From positions 1 to 64,000 of the forward strand of contig VCMS01000116.1 of assembly GCA_022539475.1 (NCBI GenBank): 64,000 nt of DNA, read 5' to 3'. Positions 1 to 9,154 of this stretch are shown here, one piece after another. The stretch is from Gracilaria domingensis (Eukaryota; Rhodophyta; Florideophyceae; Gracilariales; Gracilariaceae). The position numbers and the translations under genes are program-made. Below the pieces are notes generated by a model. The model saw nothing but the letters and a program-made list of their open reading frames with translations, did no database searches and was not told the origin of the DNA. Each line of letters starts with the position of its first letter. Within the stretch, counting starts at the first letter, position 1.

Positions 1-967
1 AACCCAGCGATGGGGAAAGACACGCAACAGGCGGTTCAGACCCTCTCTCAAGGAGGCGAGCACAGGAGTAGAGCGCTCCCACATGGTACGACACGGCAAT
101 GCCGGTGTAAGACCGGGGGTCGACACTCCCAAGTATGGAGGAGCGAAGCGGCGAAGAAGACGCGTCCAGCGGTAGAGAGCAACACGACACAGTCGGCAGT
201 AGCGTCACGTGTGTAGCACAACGGTACCACCCACGAGGTGTGGCGATGACACGCGAGAGCGGTAATAGTCCCACGCGAGGTTAGTCGGAGCCACGAACGG
301 TTAATGCCGGTACACCAAGTAGTGCTACCTGTATAACAGGGGCAGAAATTAAGAAAACACACACCGAAAGTAAACCGCGAAAAGCGGTTAGTGGTGTTAC
401 TGATGCCCGCCCCGCCCCCCCCCCCCCCCCCCGCCCCCCCCCCCCCCCCCCCCCCCGGCGCGGCCGTTTCTTAGCGACGGGCAGATGTAAGAAGCGATGA
501 TGCTAGAACCGCCTGCAGCGTAATCGAGGGTGTGATGCTGTGCGTGCCGGGGACATTGGACACTCGGGAAGGTGCAAGCGGCAGTATTGGGTAGGAGACT
601 ATCGGTCACCAAAAGTGAAACATCAGAGCCGAACACTCGGACACTCGGTTAGTCCGTTCTTCCCCGACAATGGTGCAGCTCAACCTACTAAGTAGTTTGT
701 TTTTAGAGTGCCACCCACGGTCAAGCGGATTTAGCAAAAAATCTAGAATAAACATCTAAAATACCCCAAACTAAGGGCGTGCAAACTTCCCACACGTGTG
801 TTGACCCACCGGCTAAGCCGTGCGCCTCATAACACTAATTTAATATTAAGTATACCCAGAATGGGCTGATCTCACCAGTACTCATACTGGTGCCACCACC
901 TCCCGGCATCGCCGTGCATGTTATGAATCGCATCAGCGAAGGAGTCCCGCAATCGCGTTGCACTACA
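1..967 (-). repeat. 3' LTR of chromovirus A (left copy)
   Basis: Direct repeat of 11673-12485. Both copies contain the same blocks in the same order, from the stretch following the TGTGCAAA edge to the shared ending GTTGCACTACA. The left copy lacks its outermost 7 bases because the window starts inside it. The element reads on the minus strand, so this is its 3' LTR; in element orientation the LTR begins TGTAGTGCAAC. It is longer than the right copy because of an insert of about 150 bases with poly-C runs (from about 404). Differences between the copies are largely single-base indels. Confidence 0.93.
415..456. repeat. Poly-C tract inside LTR
   Basis: A run of 18 C, one G and 23 C, at the left edge of a segment absent from the other LTR of element A. 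The minus strand is G-rich and could form quadruplexes. Runs of this length are also hard to sequence, so the exact length is uncertain. Confidence 0.85.
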
Positions 968-980
968 TTTCCCCCTCCTT
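968..980 (-). other. Polypurine tract of element A
   Basis: Immediately inside the 3' LTR the minus strand reads AAGGAGGGGGAAA. This is the expected position and composition of the primer for plus-strand DNA synthesis in an LTR retrotransposon, and it fixes the minus orientation independently of the coding regions. Confidence 0.85.
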
Positions 981-1028
981 AGGGTGCGAGGCGACCACGC
1001 GAGCGGTTTCGTTTCCTCCTCTGGAGTG

Positions 1029-1036
1029 TATTTAAG
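1029..1036 (+). promoter_or_regulatory. TATA-like box before the antisense ORF
   Basis: TATTTAAG lies on the plus strand between the LTR/PPT and the antisense ORF. A start about 30 bases downstream would make the ATG at 1205 the first in-frame one; the ATG at 1046 is probably too close. Weak evidence on its own, but placed where an antisense promoter would be. Confidence 0.35.
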
Positions 1037-1045
1037 CACGTCGGC

Positions 1046-3083
1046 ATGACGGTCTCCAATCCGGCCTCCCCGGTCTCTTCTAACGGCGACTCCGGTCCAC
1101 CCCTCTCCACGCGTACTGCGGTAGTGTCTCCTCCGATACCTCGGCGCGCTCTCCCTTCTCTCTCGCTTCCAGCGCTTTCGTCTCTTCCTCGCGCGCTTCC
1201 CGCGATGCCGAACCCGAATCAGGGTAGCAACCAACCGCCTGGCGGGTCTCAGAACCAATACGTTGGTGGTTTCGCTGGGCCTTCACACCCTTCCTCCTCT
1301 GGAGTGCCTCTCTCACAGCCGTCTTCCGCTGGCGTTCCGTTTCCGCAACCGGTCAATCCGGGATTTCACACGGCTCCTCTTCCCCAGACGGGTGGTCAAC
1401 TTCCGCCCCGGCGTCTGTACCGCAGTGGAACTGGATCGCTCCTGCTGTTCCGGTCCAACCGGTAGTCAACCCGTATGCGGGCGCGTGGGCGTCGTATGAC
1501 GAACTCGACAACGTCGACCCTCGCAGCAATCCCACACCGTTCTTACGGGCTCCGTGGTTTCATCCGCAAGGCGTGACCAATCGTTCCCTCGTCGAGGCGT
1601 ATGCCGATGGCAGTGGTCACCTCCCAGGAGGCGTGCACGTCTGGATGACGGTGACGTTCGACTGGCATTACGGATTACCGTGCCTACCAACGCGCTCGTC
1701 CACAATCGTGGTCAGTCGCACAACTCCGCCCGAGCGGCCATGGTTCGCGTAGCGCACATGCGCATGTTTCGCACGTACTCAGAGCGCCCCGATTCCGGCG
1801 AACTTCCGTTTCGACGTGGCCTTCTTCCGAACACTCGGCGAAATCCAATATGGAGAGAATCTTGCCCGGCTCGCCGGTGTGGTGGAGCGTTACCAGAACG
1901 TCCCCGTTCACCAGGATCTCCTGTGCTGGACCCGTCCGCTCTGCGTGCAGAATTTCGATATCTCCCACGCGTACCGCGGTCCAACTACCTTCAAACAATG
2001 ATCCGTCCCGAACGACGTGCCCGCTCCGATGGGGTTACCTTATCCCGTATCAAACACGGAGTCAAACCGGATTCGTCCGCGCCACATGCGTGGAGATATG
2101 TTCCTCTCCCCTTTGTGTGGGCGTCCGTGGAGGTCTGCCGTGGCTGTTACGTGAAACTCCCCCCCTGTCTCACGTATGTGGGTAGTAGGCTCGTGACAAA
2201 CCCGTTTACGGGATGGTGGAGCGTTGTCCTCACGGAGTGGGCGGCGCGAACAGCGGTGTATCTCCTCAACGAGGTATATGACCAGTATCGACTGTGGTTC
2301 ATTCCCCCGCGCTTGCGGCAACTCATCCGAGCCTTGGATCTCACTATCCGCTTGGCGGTAATGGAAACTTCTCGGAAGTGGTATGCCTCTTGCGAGTGAT
2401 TGATGGAGTCGACTGGAACCAGGTTCCTCGTTCGCAGAGCGCGCGCGACGAAGGCGATCTTGCCATTGACCGGTCTCCGGGTCGCAGGTCCCCACTGTCG
2501 GGTGATTACATCTACTACGACCCCTGGACACGGGTGCCGATTACCAACGCCGAGGCGGAACTTCTTCGGAATGCCGAGCGAGTCATCCCTCCGGGGCACC
2601 CAACGGGTTTCATCCTGACTGATGAGTTCTTTCACCCTGTCGGGGATCAAAACATCATGGTTGATGACGCTCCCGATGACGGTGACGACTATGGCGATGA
2701 CAACTTCGCAGCAGCTCCGGTGGAGGGGGCAGTACCTGCTTCAGCAGTGCCAGGTCCCAAGCGGGTGTCAACGCATCTTCCCGACTCCGGTGAATGTTCC
2801 CTCTGCGCCTCTAGCGGCTCCTGGGCCCGTAGTGGCTCCTGTTCCTACGCCTGTGGCGGTTCCGACTCCAGCGGAGAATGTTGCTTCGCCTGCGATGGCG
2901 GCGTCGGCTACGCCGAACGAAGCCGCGAACGCGGGACTTACCGACGAAGCACGGGCTGCCGTGATAGCTCAATTCCTCAGCGAGGCTGGTATCTCCGACT
3001 CGACATCTGGCGACGTCTCGCAGATGCGCGACGCGCTAATTGCGCAGCTTGCGAACGCTGGAGACCAGCAGGAATCCGAGTAA
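1046..3083 (+). CDS. Long conserved ORF antisense to gag-pol (element A)
   Basis: Unrecognised protein, coded opposite to gag-pol between the polypurine tract and the integrase gene. Reading proceeds through several frames: about 1046-1380, then 1381-2001 (one TAG near 1750), then about 2000-2340, then 2340-2740, then about 2740-3083. Each piece is open and joins the next by a one-base shift. The N-terminus is rich in Pro, Ser, Gln and Gly; the centre has GWW, EWAAR, VIDGVDW, DRSPGRR, DPW and GHPTGF; a Pro/Ala/Val linker and a helical C-terminus follow. The same order occurs in element C (54612-55640, minus), also antisense to gag-pol: GWW, EWAAR, VIDGVDW, DRSPGRR, DPW, GHPIGF. Conservation between divergent copies argues for selection on the protein. 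No domain recognised. The breaks may be indel errors, decay or unrecognised introns. Confidence 0.6.
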
Positions 3084-3594
3084 CTCGTGCAGCTTCTCCT
3101 CTAGGGAGTCCTTCCTAGCTGATACCCAATAACTTGGCCGTTGTGTGCTCGACTAGCGAGCCACAACATAGTAACATTGACCAGTAAACTGTGAACTTCT
3201 CTTGATCTCAAGACTTCTTCCCTTCTTCCAAGGTGTATACTTCTTAACTTCTCCCTTCCGGGGTGATCTTTCTCTTACGAGTGCTTCTTCCTCTTACGAG
3301 TGCTTCTTCCTCTTACGAGTTCATCTTCCTCTTACGAGTGCTTCTTCTCTTCTGAGCTTCCTTTTCCTCTTCATAGAGTCTTCTTCCTCTTGCGAGTGCT
3401 TCTTAACTTCTCCTCTTCCTGAGGGCGTTACTATTCGAACTTCAACTGTCCTCTCAATAGAGTGTCTCCTCACCACGCGAGTAGCGGTACAGTACTCCTC
3501 TGGAGGTTGTCGCAGCGTTCCTCGATTGAGTGTTGTGGTTCGTAGAACCGTTCGTGCGCGGTACGCGATAAGCTTCCGTCTCCAGCGACGTGTG
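3084..3594. repeat. Spacer with 19-bp tandem repeats, element A
   Basis: Between the antisense ORF and the end of the integrase gene lies a pyrimidine-rich (plus strand) spacer. It holds four copies of a 19-base unit starting TCTTACGAG at 3273, 3292, 3311 and 3330, followed by degenerate CTTCTTCCTC copies to about 3430. In element orientation it is purine-rich. A purine-rich spacer of similar position follows the chromodomain of element C. Confidence 0.75.
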
Positions 3595-5907
3595 TTAACC
3601 GACCATCGCTTGATGTAGATTAGCCGGCAACGCCGTGTTAGTACGACGGTGGTACTGCACGATCTTCGATCGGGGTAGGTGCTCCACGGGTTCGTCCGAG
3701 TCCCGCGACGGCGGATAGCCATACCAGCGTACCTGGTACTGAACATACCCCTTCGGGTTCCAACTGTGCCCCACTATGTGGTCGACAACGAACTCTTTCG
3801 AGTAAACTCCCCGCTCGAGCTCTTCCTGCGAAGGGTCGTCAGCGTGCCGCGGCGGTGCCGTTACATAGTCACCAGCGGTGCTGTGAGTTTCTCCTGACGC
3901 CTTCGGCGGTAAGTGTGTCCTCCGCTGAGTGGTCGCTTCCGGAATCCGGGTCTTCTCAAGCAGCTTCGCCGCTTCGGCGGGTCCGCGAACGGCTAGTTCA
4001 TGCGGTAGTTCCCGTCCTGACGGTGAAGGCGAACGCGGAGGCGGATTGTTCACCACGGCACGTGCCGGTTCACGTGACGACACGCGACGTTTCGCGGTGG
4101 TGGCACTGCCACGAGCTGTGATTGGCCCATTGTGTGGCGCGCGCTGCGCACCCCAAGATTTGTGGTGCGCAAGCGCTCCTGCAGATGCAGTGTGCGTTTT
4201 CCCTAAATCAGGGCTGTAATCTGTATCTCCAACGAGCGGTGCGCCGTCATGACTTGGTGAAACGTCATGACGTGCGACTTGCGACTTCCCCAAAGCTGGG
4301 TGCAACGGTACACTACCATTACCGGAACCGGGGTGCTTGATCTTCGCTTCAGCGAGCGTCTTCTCTTCTTCCTGCTCTGCAGTGTCAACGATACCGGGAT
4401 CTGCCGTGACTACCCTACAGCGCGTCTGCGAAGGCGGTTTGCGGCGGTCGTCAGCGGCGGAATGCGGCGACTGCGCGTCCGAAATACTCCGTGATACAGT
4501 ATCCAGCTTCGCTGTAGCCTTGCTCTGCCGAGAAGTCGGGTGTTCTTGATCAACTTCCGGCCTTGCCGTGGAAACTTCGCGAACGAGAGCATGCTCCGCG
4601 TCCTGCGTCCGTGCGACGATGGGCGCGTGTTCCTGTGACAATTCCCCAGATGGGTGAGCAATACCAGTATCCTGGGACAACCTTGAGTCCGTTCGTTGCG
4701 TGCGGTGTCCTTCCTGAAGGTCGCGATCCTTCGTGGAAGGTTGTGTATCCTCCGCAGAGTTCTGCGCGACAGCGGCCGACTGCGGCGCGTCCTTCGCGAC
4801 TTCAACACGCGACAGCGGGTGATCCTTCCCACTGACAGTGGTGTCCGTAGCAACTACGTCTTCGACGGTGTCCTGAGGCGACTCTGCCTCTGCTTCATTA
4901 CTTTCCCGTGAATCACGGTGCTGCGACGGTAGCGACACCGGTGACTCACTCTCCGCGACAACGCGTGAATTCCCCTCCCCCTCCTTAGGTGGAGCGTTAC
5001 GGGGAGCAGTCATCACGTCAGTTGACGGTGTAACAGACGCTGTGAAACGCGATTTCACCAGCGGTGTATGTTCCGATACCTCGGCTTGCGACGATATAAT
5101 CGGTACATCTGCGAGACCCCGTGTTGGGTGACGGAGCCCCACAGTGGGTGTAGTGTTCTGCGACGAGGTTCCTCGGTTCTCTGTCTGTCCAGCTTCCTGC
5201 TGTGTGTCCGAAAGTACTTCCGTGTGAACGGTTGGACCTCTTACCACGCGATCGCGGGAGAAACGCTCATGAGCGTCACCAACTTCCAGTACGGCTGTGT
5301 CCTTGTTCACGCTGACAACGCGGTACGGACCATCAGCGATGGGTGAAAGCTTGTGGCGCCGCTCCTTTTCAGGGTTGTAGTACTCCTTCCTGACAAAGGC
5401 GAGGTTTCCCACTTTCAGTGGCGGTAGTGGTCTCCGTACCCGGGCATCAAAGTTCCGCTTGTAAGCGTGTTGTGCTTTCGCCATTGACGACCTGGCGACA
5501 GGTACCATTGCGGATAACCACTGCTTCCATTGCAAGTAGTGATCCCGTATTGACGGTGACGTATCCAGCTTTGCTGATGGTTCAACCGCAACTGGCGGTG
5601 GTGTCCGTGAGAGCACGAGCTCAAAGGGCGATAAACCAGTTACTCTGTGAACTTGCGTATTATACGCATACGTCACGGTATCCGTGTAGAGATCCCAAGT
5701 TTTCGGGTGTTCAACTGTATAAGCCCGCAACGCGGAGAGCATTGTCCGGTTAAACCGTTCGACTTGCCCATTGCATTGGGGATGATACGTCGTCGTGAAG
5801 AGATTCTTCACGTCGAGTATCCGACAGACATCCTGGAAGAAACGTGCAGTAAACTGCGGACCATTATCTGAGAGGAGATTGACCGGGGACCGTAGACCAT
5901 AACCCAA
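3595..5907 (-). CDS. Element A integrase (catalytic part) with C-terminal chromodomain
   Basis: Downstream part of pol. It starts inside the integrase core with DNGPQF (second catalytic Asp) and continues with GQVERFNRTML (catalytic Glu) and the integrase C-terminal region (YNPEKERRHKLSPIADGPY). A long low-complexity Ser/Thr/Glu/Gln-rich linker of several hundred residues follows. The protein ends in a chromodomain (VQYQVRWYGY, then EPVEHLPRSK) that defines a chromovirus; such domains are known to direct integration to marked chromatin. It is not in the frame of the upstream pol ORF: two single-base deletions, near 6018 and in a C-run near 5890, separate them. Element C reads straight across both places. 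The first codon is therefore not a real start. Confidence 0.93.
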   Translation of the reverse strand: MGYGLRSPVNLLSDNGPQFTARFFQDVCRILDVKNLFTTTYHPQCNGQVERFNRTMLSALRAYTVEHPKTWDLYTDTVTYAYNTQVHRVTGLSPFELVLSRTPPPVAVEPSAKLDTSPSIRDHYLQWKQWLSAMVPVARSSMAKAQHAYKRNFDARVRRPLPPLKVGNLAFVRKEYYNPEKERRHKLSPIADGPYRVVSVNKDTAVLEVGDAHERFSRDRVVRGPTVHTEVLSDTQQEAGQTENRGTSSQNTTPTVGLRHPTRGLADVPIISSQAEVSEHTPLVKSRFTASVTPSTDVMTAPRNAPPKEGEGNSRVVAESESPVSLPSQHRDSRESNEAEAESPQDTVEDVVATDTTVSGKDHPLSRVEVAKDAPQSAAVAQNSAEDTQPSTKDRDLQEGHRTQRTDSRLSQDTGIAHPSGELSQEHAPIVARTQDAEHALVREVSTARPEVDQEHPTSRQSKATAKLDTVSRSISDAQSPHSAADDRRKPPSQTRCRVVTADPGIVDTAEQEEEKTLAEAKIKHPGSGNGSVPLHPALGKSQVARHDVSPSHDGAPLVGDTDYSPDLGKTHTASAGALAHHKSWGAQRAPHNGPITARGSATTAKRRVSSREPARAVVNNPPPRSPSPSGRELPHELAVRGPAEAAKLLEKTRIPEATTQRRTHLPPKASGETHSTAGDYVTAPPRHADDPSQEELERGVYSKEFVVDHIVGHSWNPKGYVQYQVRWYGYPPSRDSDEPVEHLPRSKIVQYHRRTNTALPANLHQAMVG

Positions 5908-5968
5908 TGGCGAACGAATGCCTCCGCAACACTGCGTGCTGTAATCGACTTCAACGGAACTGTCCGGA

Positions 5969-8900
5969 CTAGCTTACTGAATCTATCCGTAATAACGAGT
6001 AAGAACCGATTTCCTCGGAAGTACGCAAGAACTCGCCGAGTATATCGATGGCAATAAACTCCAACGGCGCCCTTGCGGGGAAAAGTGTTAGTTTCTTCGC
6101 ATGGCGACGCTGTTTAACTCGCTCGCGAGCACAATGTGTACACGCCTTCACGGTGGTGTAGCAGTCCAACGCTAACGCGGGCCAGTAGAAATCCCGACGC
6201 AGTGTCGTGTATAACCGCTTAGCACCCGGATGGGAAGCCATCCGCGAGTGATGCGAGAGATGCAATACCCTTGTTTGTAAGGAGTGAGGAACCACAATCT
6301 GTGGGGTAGAACGAACCACTCTGACGAGGTAACCTTGTGTGTTGACCCCGAACGGGATGTTAGCACCACCATTAATTTGGGAGCGTATCCTCGTACAGAA
6401 CGGGTCAGATTGCTGTTCCCGCACCAGCTCTTCTGGAGTAATGGGAACGAATGTACCGGATTCCGGGTCTTCACCGTCTGCGACGAGCAAATCATCACAG
6501 ATGTCGTCCGACACGATGTCGTAGTCTTCATCACCCTCCTCCATGAGGAAACAGGGGATATCTTCATCCTCGTCATCGACGGGTAAAGCTTCACCTTCAG
6601 TTCCTAGACGTGAAAGAGCATCCGCTTGCGCGTTTAAACAACCCTTCTTATAGGTGACCTCGTAGTCAAACTCGGCAAGCCGAAGACGCCAACGCATTAA
6701 GCGTCCGGAAGGCTCCGTGACTGACATTAACCAACGCAAGGCGGAATGATCCGTATTGACGGTAAAGTGCACACCCATAAGATATGGTCGTAGAGTCTGC
6801 AAAGCCCATACCATGGCGAGACACTCCTTCTCGGATACCGAGTAATTGCGCTCGTGCACGTTGAGTGTACGAGACCAATAGCCAATTGGTTTGCGTTCCC
6901 CTTCGGGTGTAGTCTGAAAGAGAGCGCAGCCAATTTGGTAATCGCTCGAATCCGTATCCACGGTGTACGGCAACCCGTTCTTTGGTAACGCTAACACGGG
7001 TGCCGTGGTAACAGCCTCTTTAAGAGAGTTGAAGGCCTCCACTTGCGTGGGGGTAAGTGGTCCCAATTTGGGCGGTTGTCCCTTCTTCAGGAGTTCGTTG
7101 AGCGGTCCCGCGATCTTCGCGAAGCGAGAAATGAACCGTCTATAAACGTTGCATAGCCCTAGAAAGGAGCGTAGCTCTGTCTGTGTAGTGGGGTGCTTCG
7201 CCTCTTTGAGGGACTTCACGCGAGCTTCCTCGATCAGTAACCGTCCTGGACGTATGACATGGCCCAGATACTTCACTGAGTGAGTGAAAAACTCACACTT
7301 CCTCAATTTGAGAGTAATTCCAGCATCCCGCAAAGCGGTCATTATCTCCCGAACATGTTCGAGGTGATCGTCCAAACTGTTGGAAAACACGATGATGTCA
7401 TCGAGGTATACCAAGCAACTCCGCCATTTGAAGCGAGCTAACAAAATGTCCAGAGCACGCTGAAACGTAGCAGGGGCGTTCGTTAACCCGAACGGCATAC
7501 GCTTAAAGCGGTATAGTCCTGAATGACAGGTAAACGCGGTCTTGTCACGGTCTTCCGGTCTAACTGGTACTTGCCAGTAACCCCAGTTTGCATCCAAAGT
7601 GGAGAAAACAGTAGCATCGCCAAGCGAGTCGATATACTCGTCCATACGAGGTATGGGGTACACGTCTTTGACGGTGACATCGTTCAAGCGACGATAGTCG
7701 ATACAAAAGCGCCAGGACCCGTCGGGTTTCGGAGCCAGTACAACTGGAGATGCCCACGGCGACTGAGCCGGTTCTATCACGCCAGCGCGGAGCATTTTGT
7801 TGATCTGAAACTCTTCCTCTTCCCGTGCTTTCGGGCCTGCCCTGTAAGGGTGCTGAGCAATCGGCTTGGTCTCCGGCAGGAGGTCAATCCGGTGTTCCGT
7901 AGTTGAAACCTCTCCGAGGGAACCATCCCACATTGGTGTAAACTCTCGCAACATGTTGCGCAACTTCTCACGGTGTGAAACCGGTACATGACCGAGATTC
8001 AATTCTTCTAACTCCTTGATAGGGTCAATCTTGTCATAACTCGTAGGAACGGTCCTAGCTTCCGAGTCATTCGTGTGTTCAACCGTCTGGGACGGGTGTT
8101 CAACCGTCTGGGACGGGTCCGACGCAGACGAGCGCGACGATTCTCCCTCCCCCTCCTTAGGGTGAAGCAAACCAGTGCGTTCTTCAGCAAGCCCGAGCAT
8201 CTCGGCGGCAGTCACCTTTGTAGGGATAAGCGCCGTAGGGTGCGGTAAGACAGTACCAATTACTTGGTTCTTCACCAGATACTGGGGCTTCTTGCCAAAG
8301 TTGGCCAACATAACCCGAAAGGGGTGTTCGCTGTTGATTTGAACAACTCCGTTCGCCAACGCGACCTGATACTTCTCGTATAACGAGTTCAATGGTTGAA
8401 CAACCCGCAAACCACGCGGTGCGGCAGTAACATCAACCCAAACCTGGGATTCTGGCGGAATAGAAATTGCACGCGCTACGCGGAGCTTCGGCGACTCCTT
8501 CGGAGGTGAGGAATCCTGTAGAGGAGCGGGTAGTGGTACCAGCTTAGCTGACGCTCGGCGTAATGAGCGACGAACAATCGGTACAACCGAACCATCTTCC
8601 ATTTCCACTTCACGCGCACGCGGTCGTATGGCTTCGACATATCTGTCGCAGAAGTCACACCCTAGAATGACAGGGGCAGCGAGCGTCTTGCAGACGATGA
8701 ATTCTACCTGCTCGATGCAGTTACCAATCCTGACAATCAGTGAAACCATTCCAGCCGTTTGTAACGGGTTATTGTTAGCATCTGCCACGTCCATGACGGG
8801 TCCAGAGCGGACTCGACAACGGAGTTCCGGCGGTAGTAATGACTCAACAATGAAGTTGGGGCCAGCACCTGTATCCAAGACAGAGAGATGACGCACCATA

Positions 8901-9154
8901 TACTGGGTGGATAGGCCAAGGTCAGCAAATATCTTGTAGTTTCGCTTGGCCAGCACCATGACTCGATCCGGGATCCGGTTGTTCCTGAACCGTATCCACG
9001 GTCGACGTAACACACCGATGGTGGTAGAGTCCACGTCTAAGACGGTCTGTTTCCTCGAAAGGATTTTGACCTGGGAGCGAGGCGGTGACGCCTCGGGCGC
9101 CGTAGACCTCGACTCGGGCGCCTCTCCATTGGAGACTCCCGTACTCAGTTTAAC
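5969..9154 (-). CDS. Element A pol: protease, reverse transcriptase, RNase H, integrase N-terminus
   Basis: Open from the gag overlap at 9154 to 5969. In order: aspartic protease (LDTGAGPNF near 8875), reverse transcriptase with FCIDYRRLN, LPFGLTNAPATFQ-type box and catalytic YLDDIIVFS (about 7391-7411), RNase H (TDSSDYQIGCAL; NYSVSEKECLA), and the integrase zinc finger of HHCC type (about 6130-6260), then the first integrase Asp (FIAIDIL). No ATG is needed, since the frame is entered from gag by a -1 shift at 9148-9154. It stops prematurely after the first catalytic Asp because of a one-base deletion near 6018. Domain order PR-RT-RH-IN is that of Ty3/gypsy. Confidence 0.95.
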   Translation of the reverse strand, partial: VKLSTGVSNGEAPESRSTAPEASPPRSQVKILSRKQTVLDVDSTTIGVLRRPWIRFRNNRIPDRVMVLAKRNYKIFADLGLSTQYMVRHLSVLDTGAGPNFIVESLLPPELRCRVRSGPVMDVADANNNPLQTAGMVSLIVRIGNCIEQVEFIVCKTLAAPVILGCDFCDRYVEAIRPRAREVEMEDGSVVPIVRRSLRRASAKLVPLPAPLQDSSPPKESPKLRVARAISIPPESQVWVDVTAAPRGLRVVQPLNSLYEKYQVALANGVVQINSEHPFRVMLANFGKKPQYLVKNQVIGTVLPHPTALIPTKVTAAEMLGLAEERTGLLHPKEGEGESSRSSASDPSQTVEHPSQTVEHTNDSEARTVPTSYDKIDPIKELEELNLGHVPVSHREKLRNMLREFTPMWDGSLGEVSTTEHRIDLLPETKPIAQHPYRAGPKAREEEEFQINKMLRAGVIEPAQSPWASPVVLAPKPDGSWRFCIDYRRLNDVTVKDVYPIPRMDEYIDSLGDATVFSTLDANWGYWQVPVRPEDRDKTAFTCHSGLYRFKRMPFGLTNAPATFQRALDILLARFKWRSCLVYLDDIIVFSNSLDDHLEHVREIMTALRDAGITLKLRKCEFFTHSVKYLGHVIRPGRLLIEEARVKSLKEAKHPTTQTELRSFLGLCNVYRRFISRFAKIAGPLNELLKKGQPPKLGPLTPTQVEAFNSLKEAVTTAPVLALPKNGLPYTVDTDSSDYQIGCALFQTTPEGERKPIGYWSRTLNVHERNYSVSEKECLAMVWALQTLRPYLMGVHFTVNTDHSALRWLMSVTEPSGRLMRWRLRLAEFDYEVTYKKGCLNAQADALSRLGTEGEALPVDDEDEDIPCFLMEEGDEDYDIVSDDICDDLLVADGEDPESGTFVPITPEELVREQQSDPFCTRIRSQINGGANIPFGVNTQGYLVRVVRSTPQIVVPHSLQTRVLHLSHHSRMASHPGAKRLYTTLRRDFYWPALALDCYTTVKACTHCARERVKQRRHAKKLTLFPARAPLEFIAIDILGEFLRTSEEIGSYSLLRIDSVS
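9123..9154 (-). promoter_or_regulatory. Gag-pol -1 ribosomal frameshift signal
   Basis: The last gag codons are TTA AAC followed by TGA (9145-9147), preceded by G, giving the heptamer GTTAAAC at 9148-9154. A -1 slip converts TTA AAC to GTT AAA and enters the pol frame exactly. GUUAAAC is an established slippery site in arteriviruses. A TCTCC-AAT-GGAGA hairpin (9123-9135) begins 12 bases downstream and two GGCGCC copies further on could pair. Element C has a hairpin at the aligned position (47838-47870). Function is inferred. Confidence 0.65.

Noticed and set aside
3230..3430. CRISPR-like array
   Set aside because: 19-base units are contiguous with no spacers, in a eukaryotic retrotransposon; a simple tandem repeat.
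3321..3746. Minus-strand ORF of 141 codons after the integrase
   Set aside because: Overlaps the end of the chromodomain in another frame and runs through the 19-bp tandem repeats; its Lys/Arg/Glu content follows from the purine-rich spacer.
5068..5346. Plus-strand ORFs inside the integrase linker of A
   Set aside because: Shadow frames opposite pol; no counterpart in element C, unlike the antisense ORF at 1046-3083.
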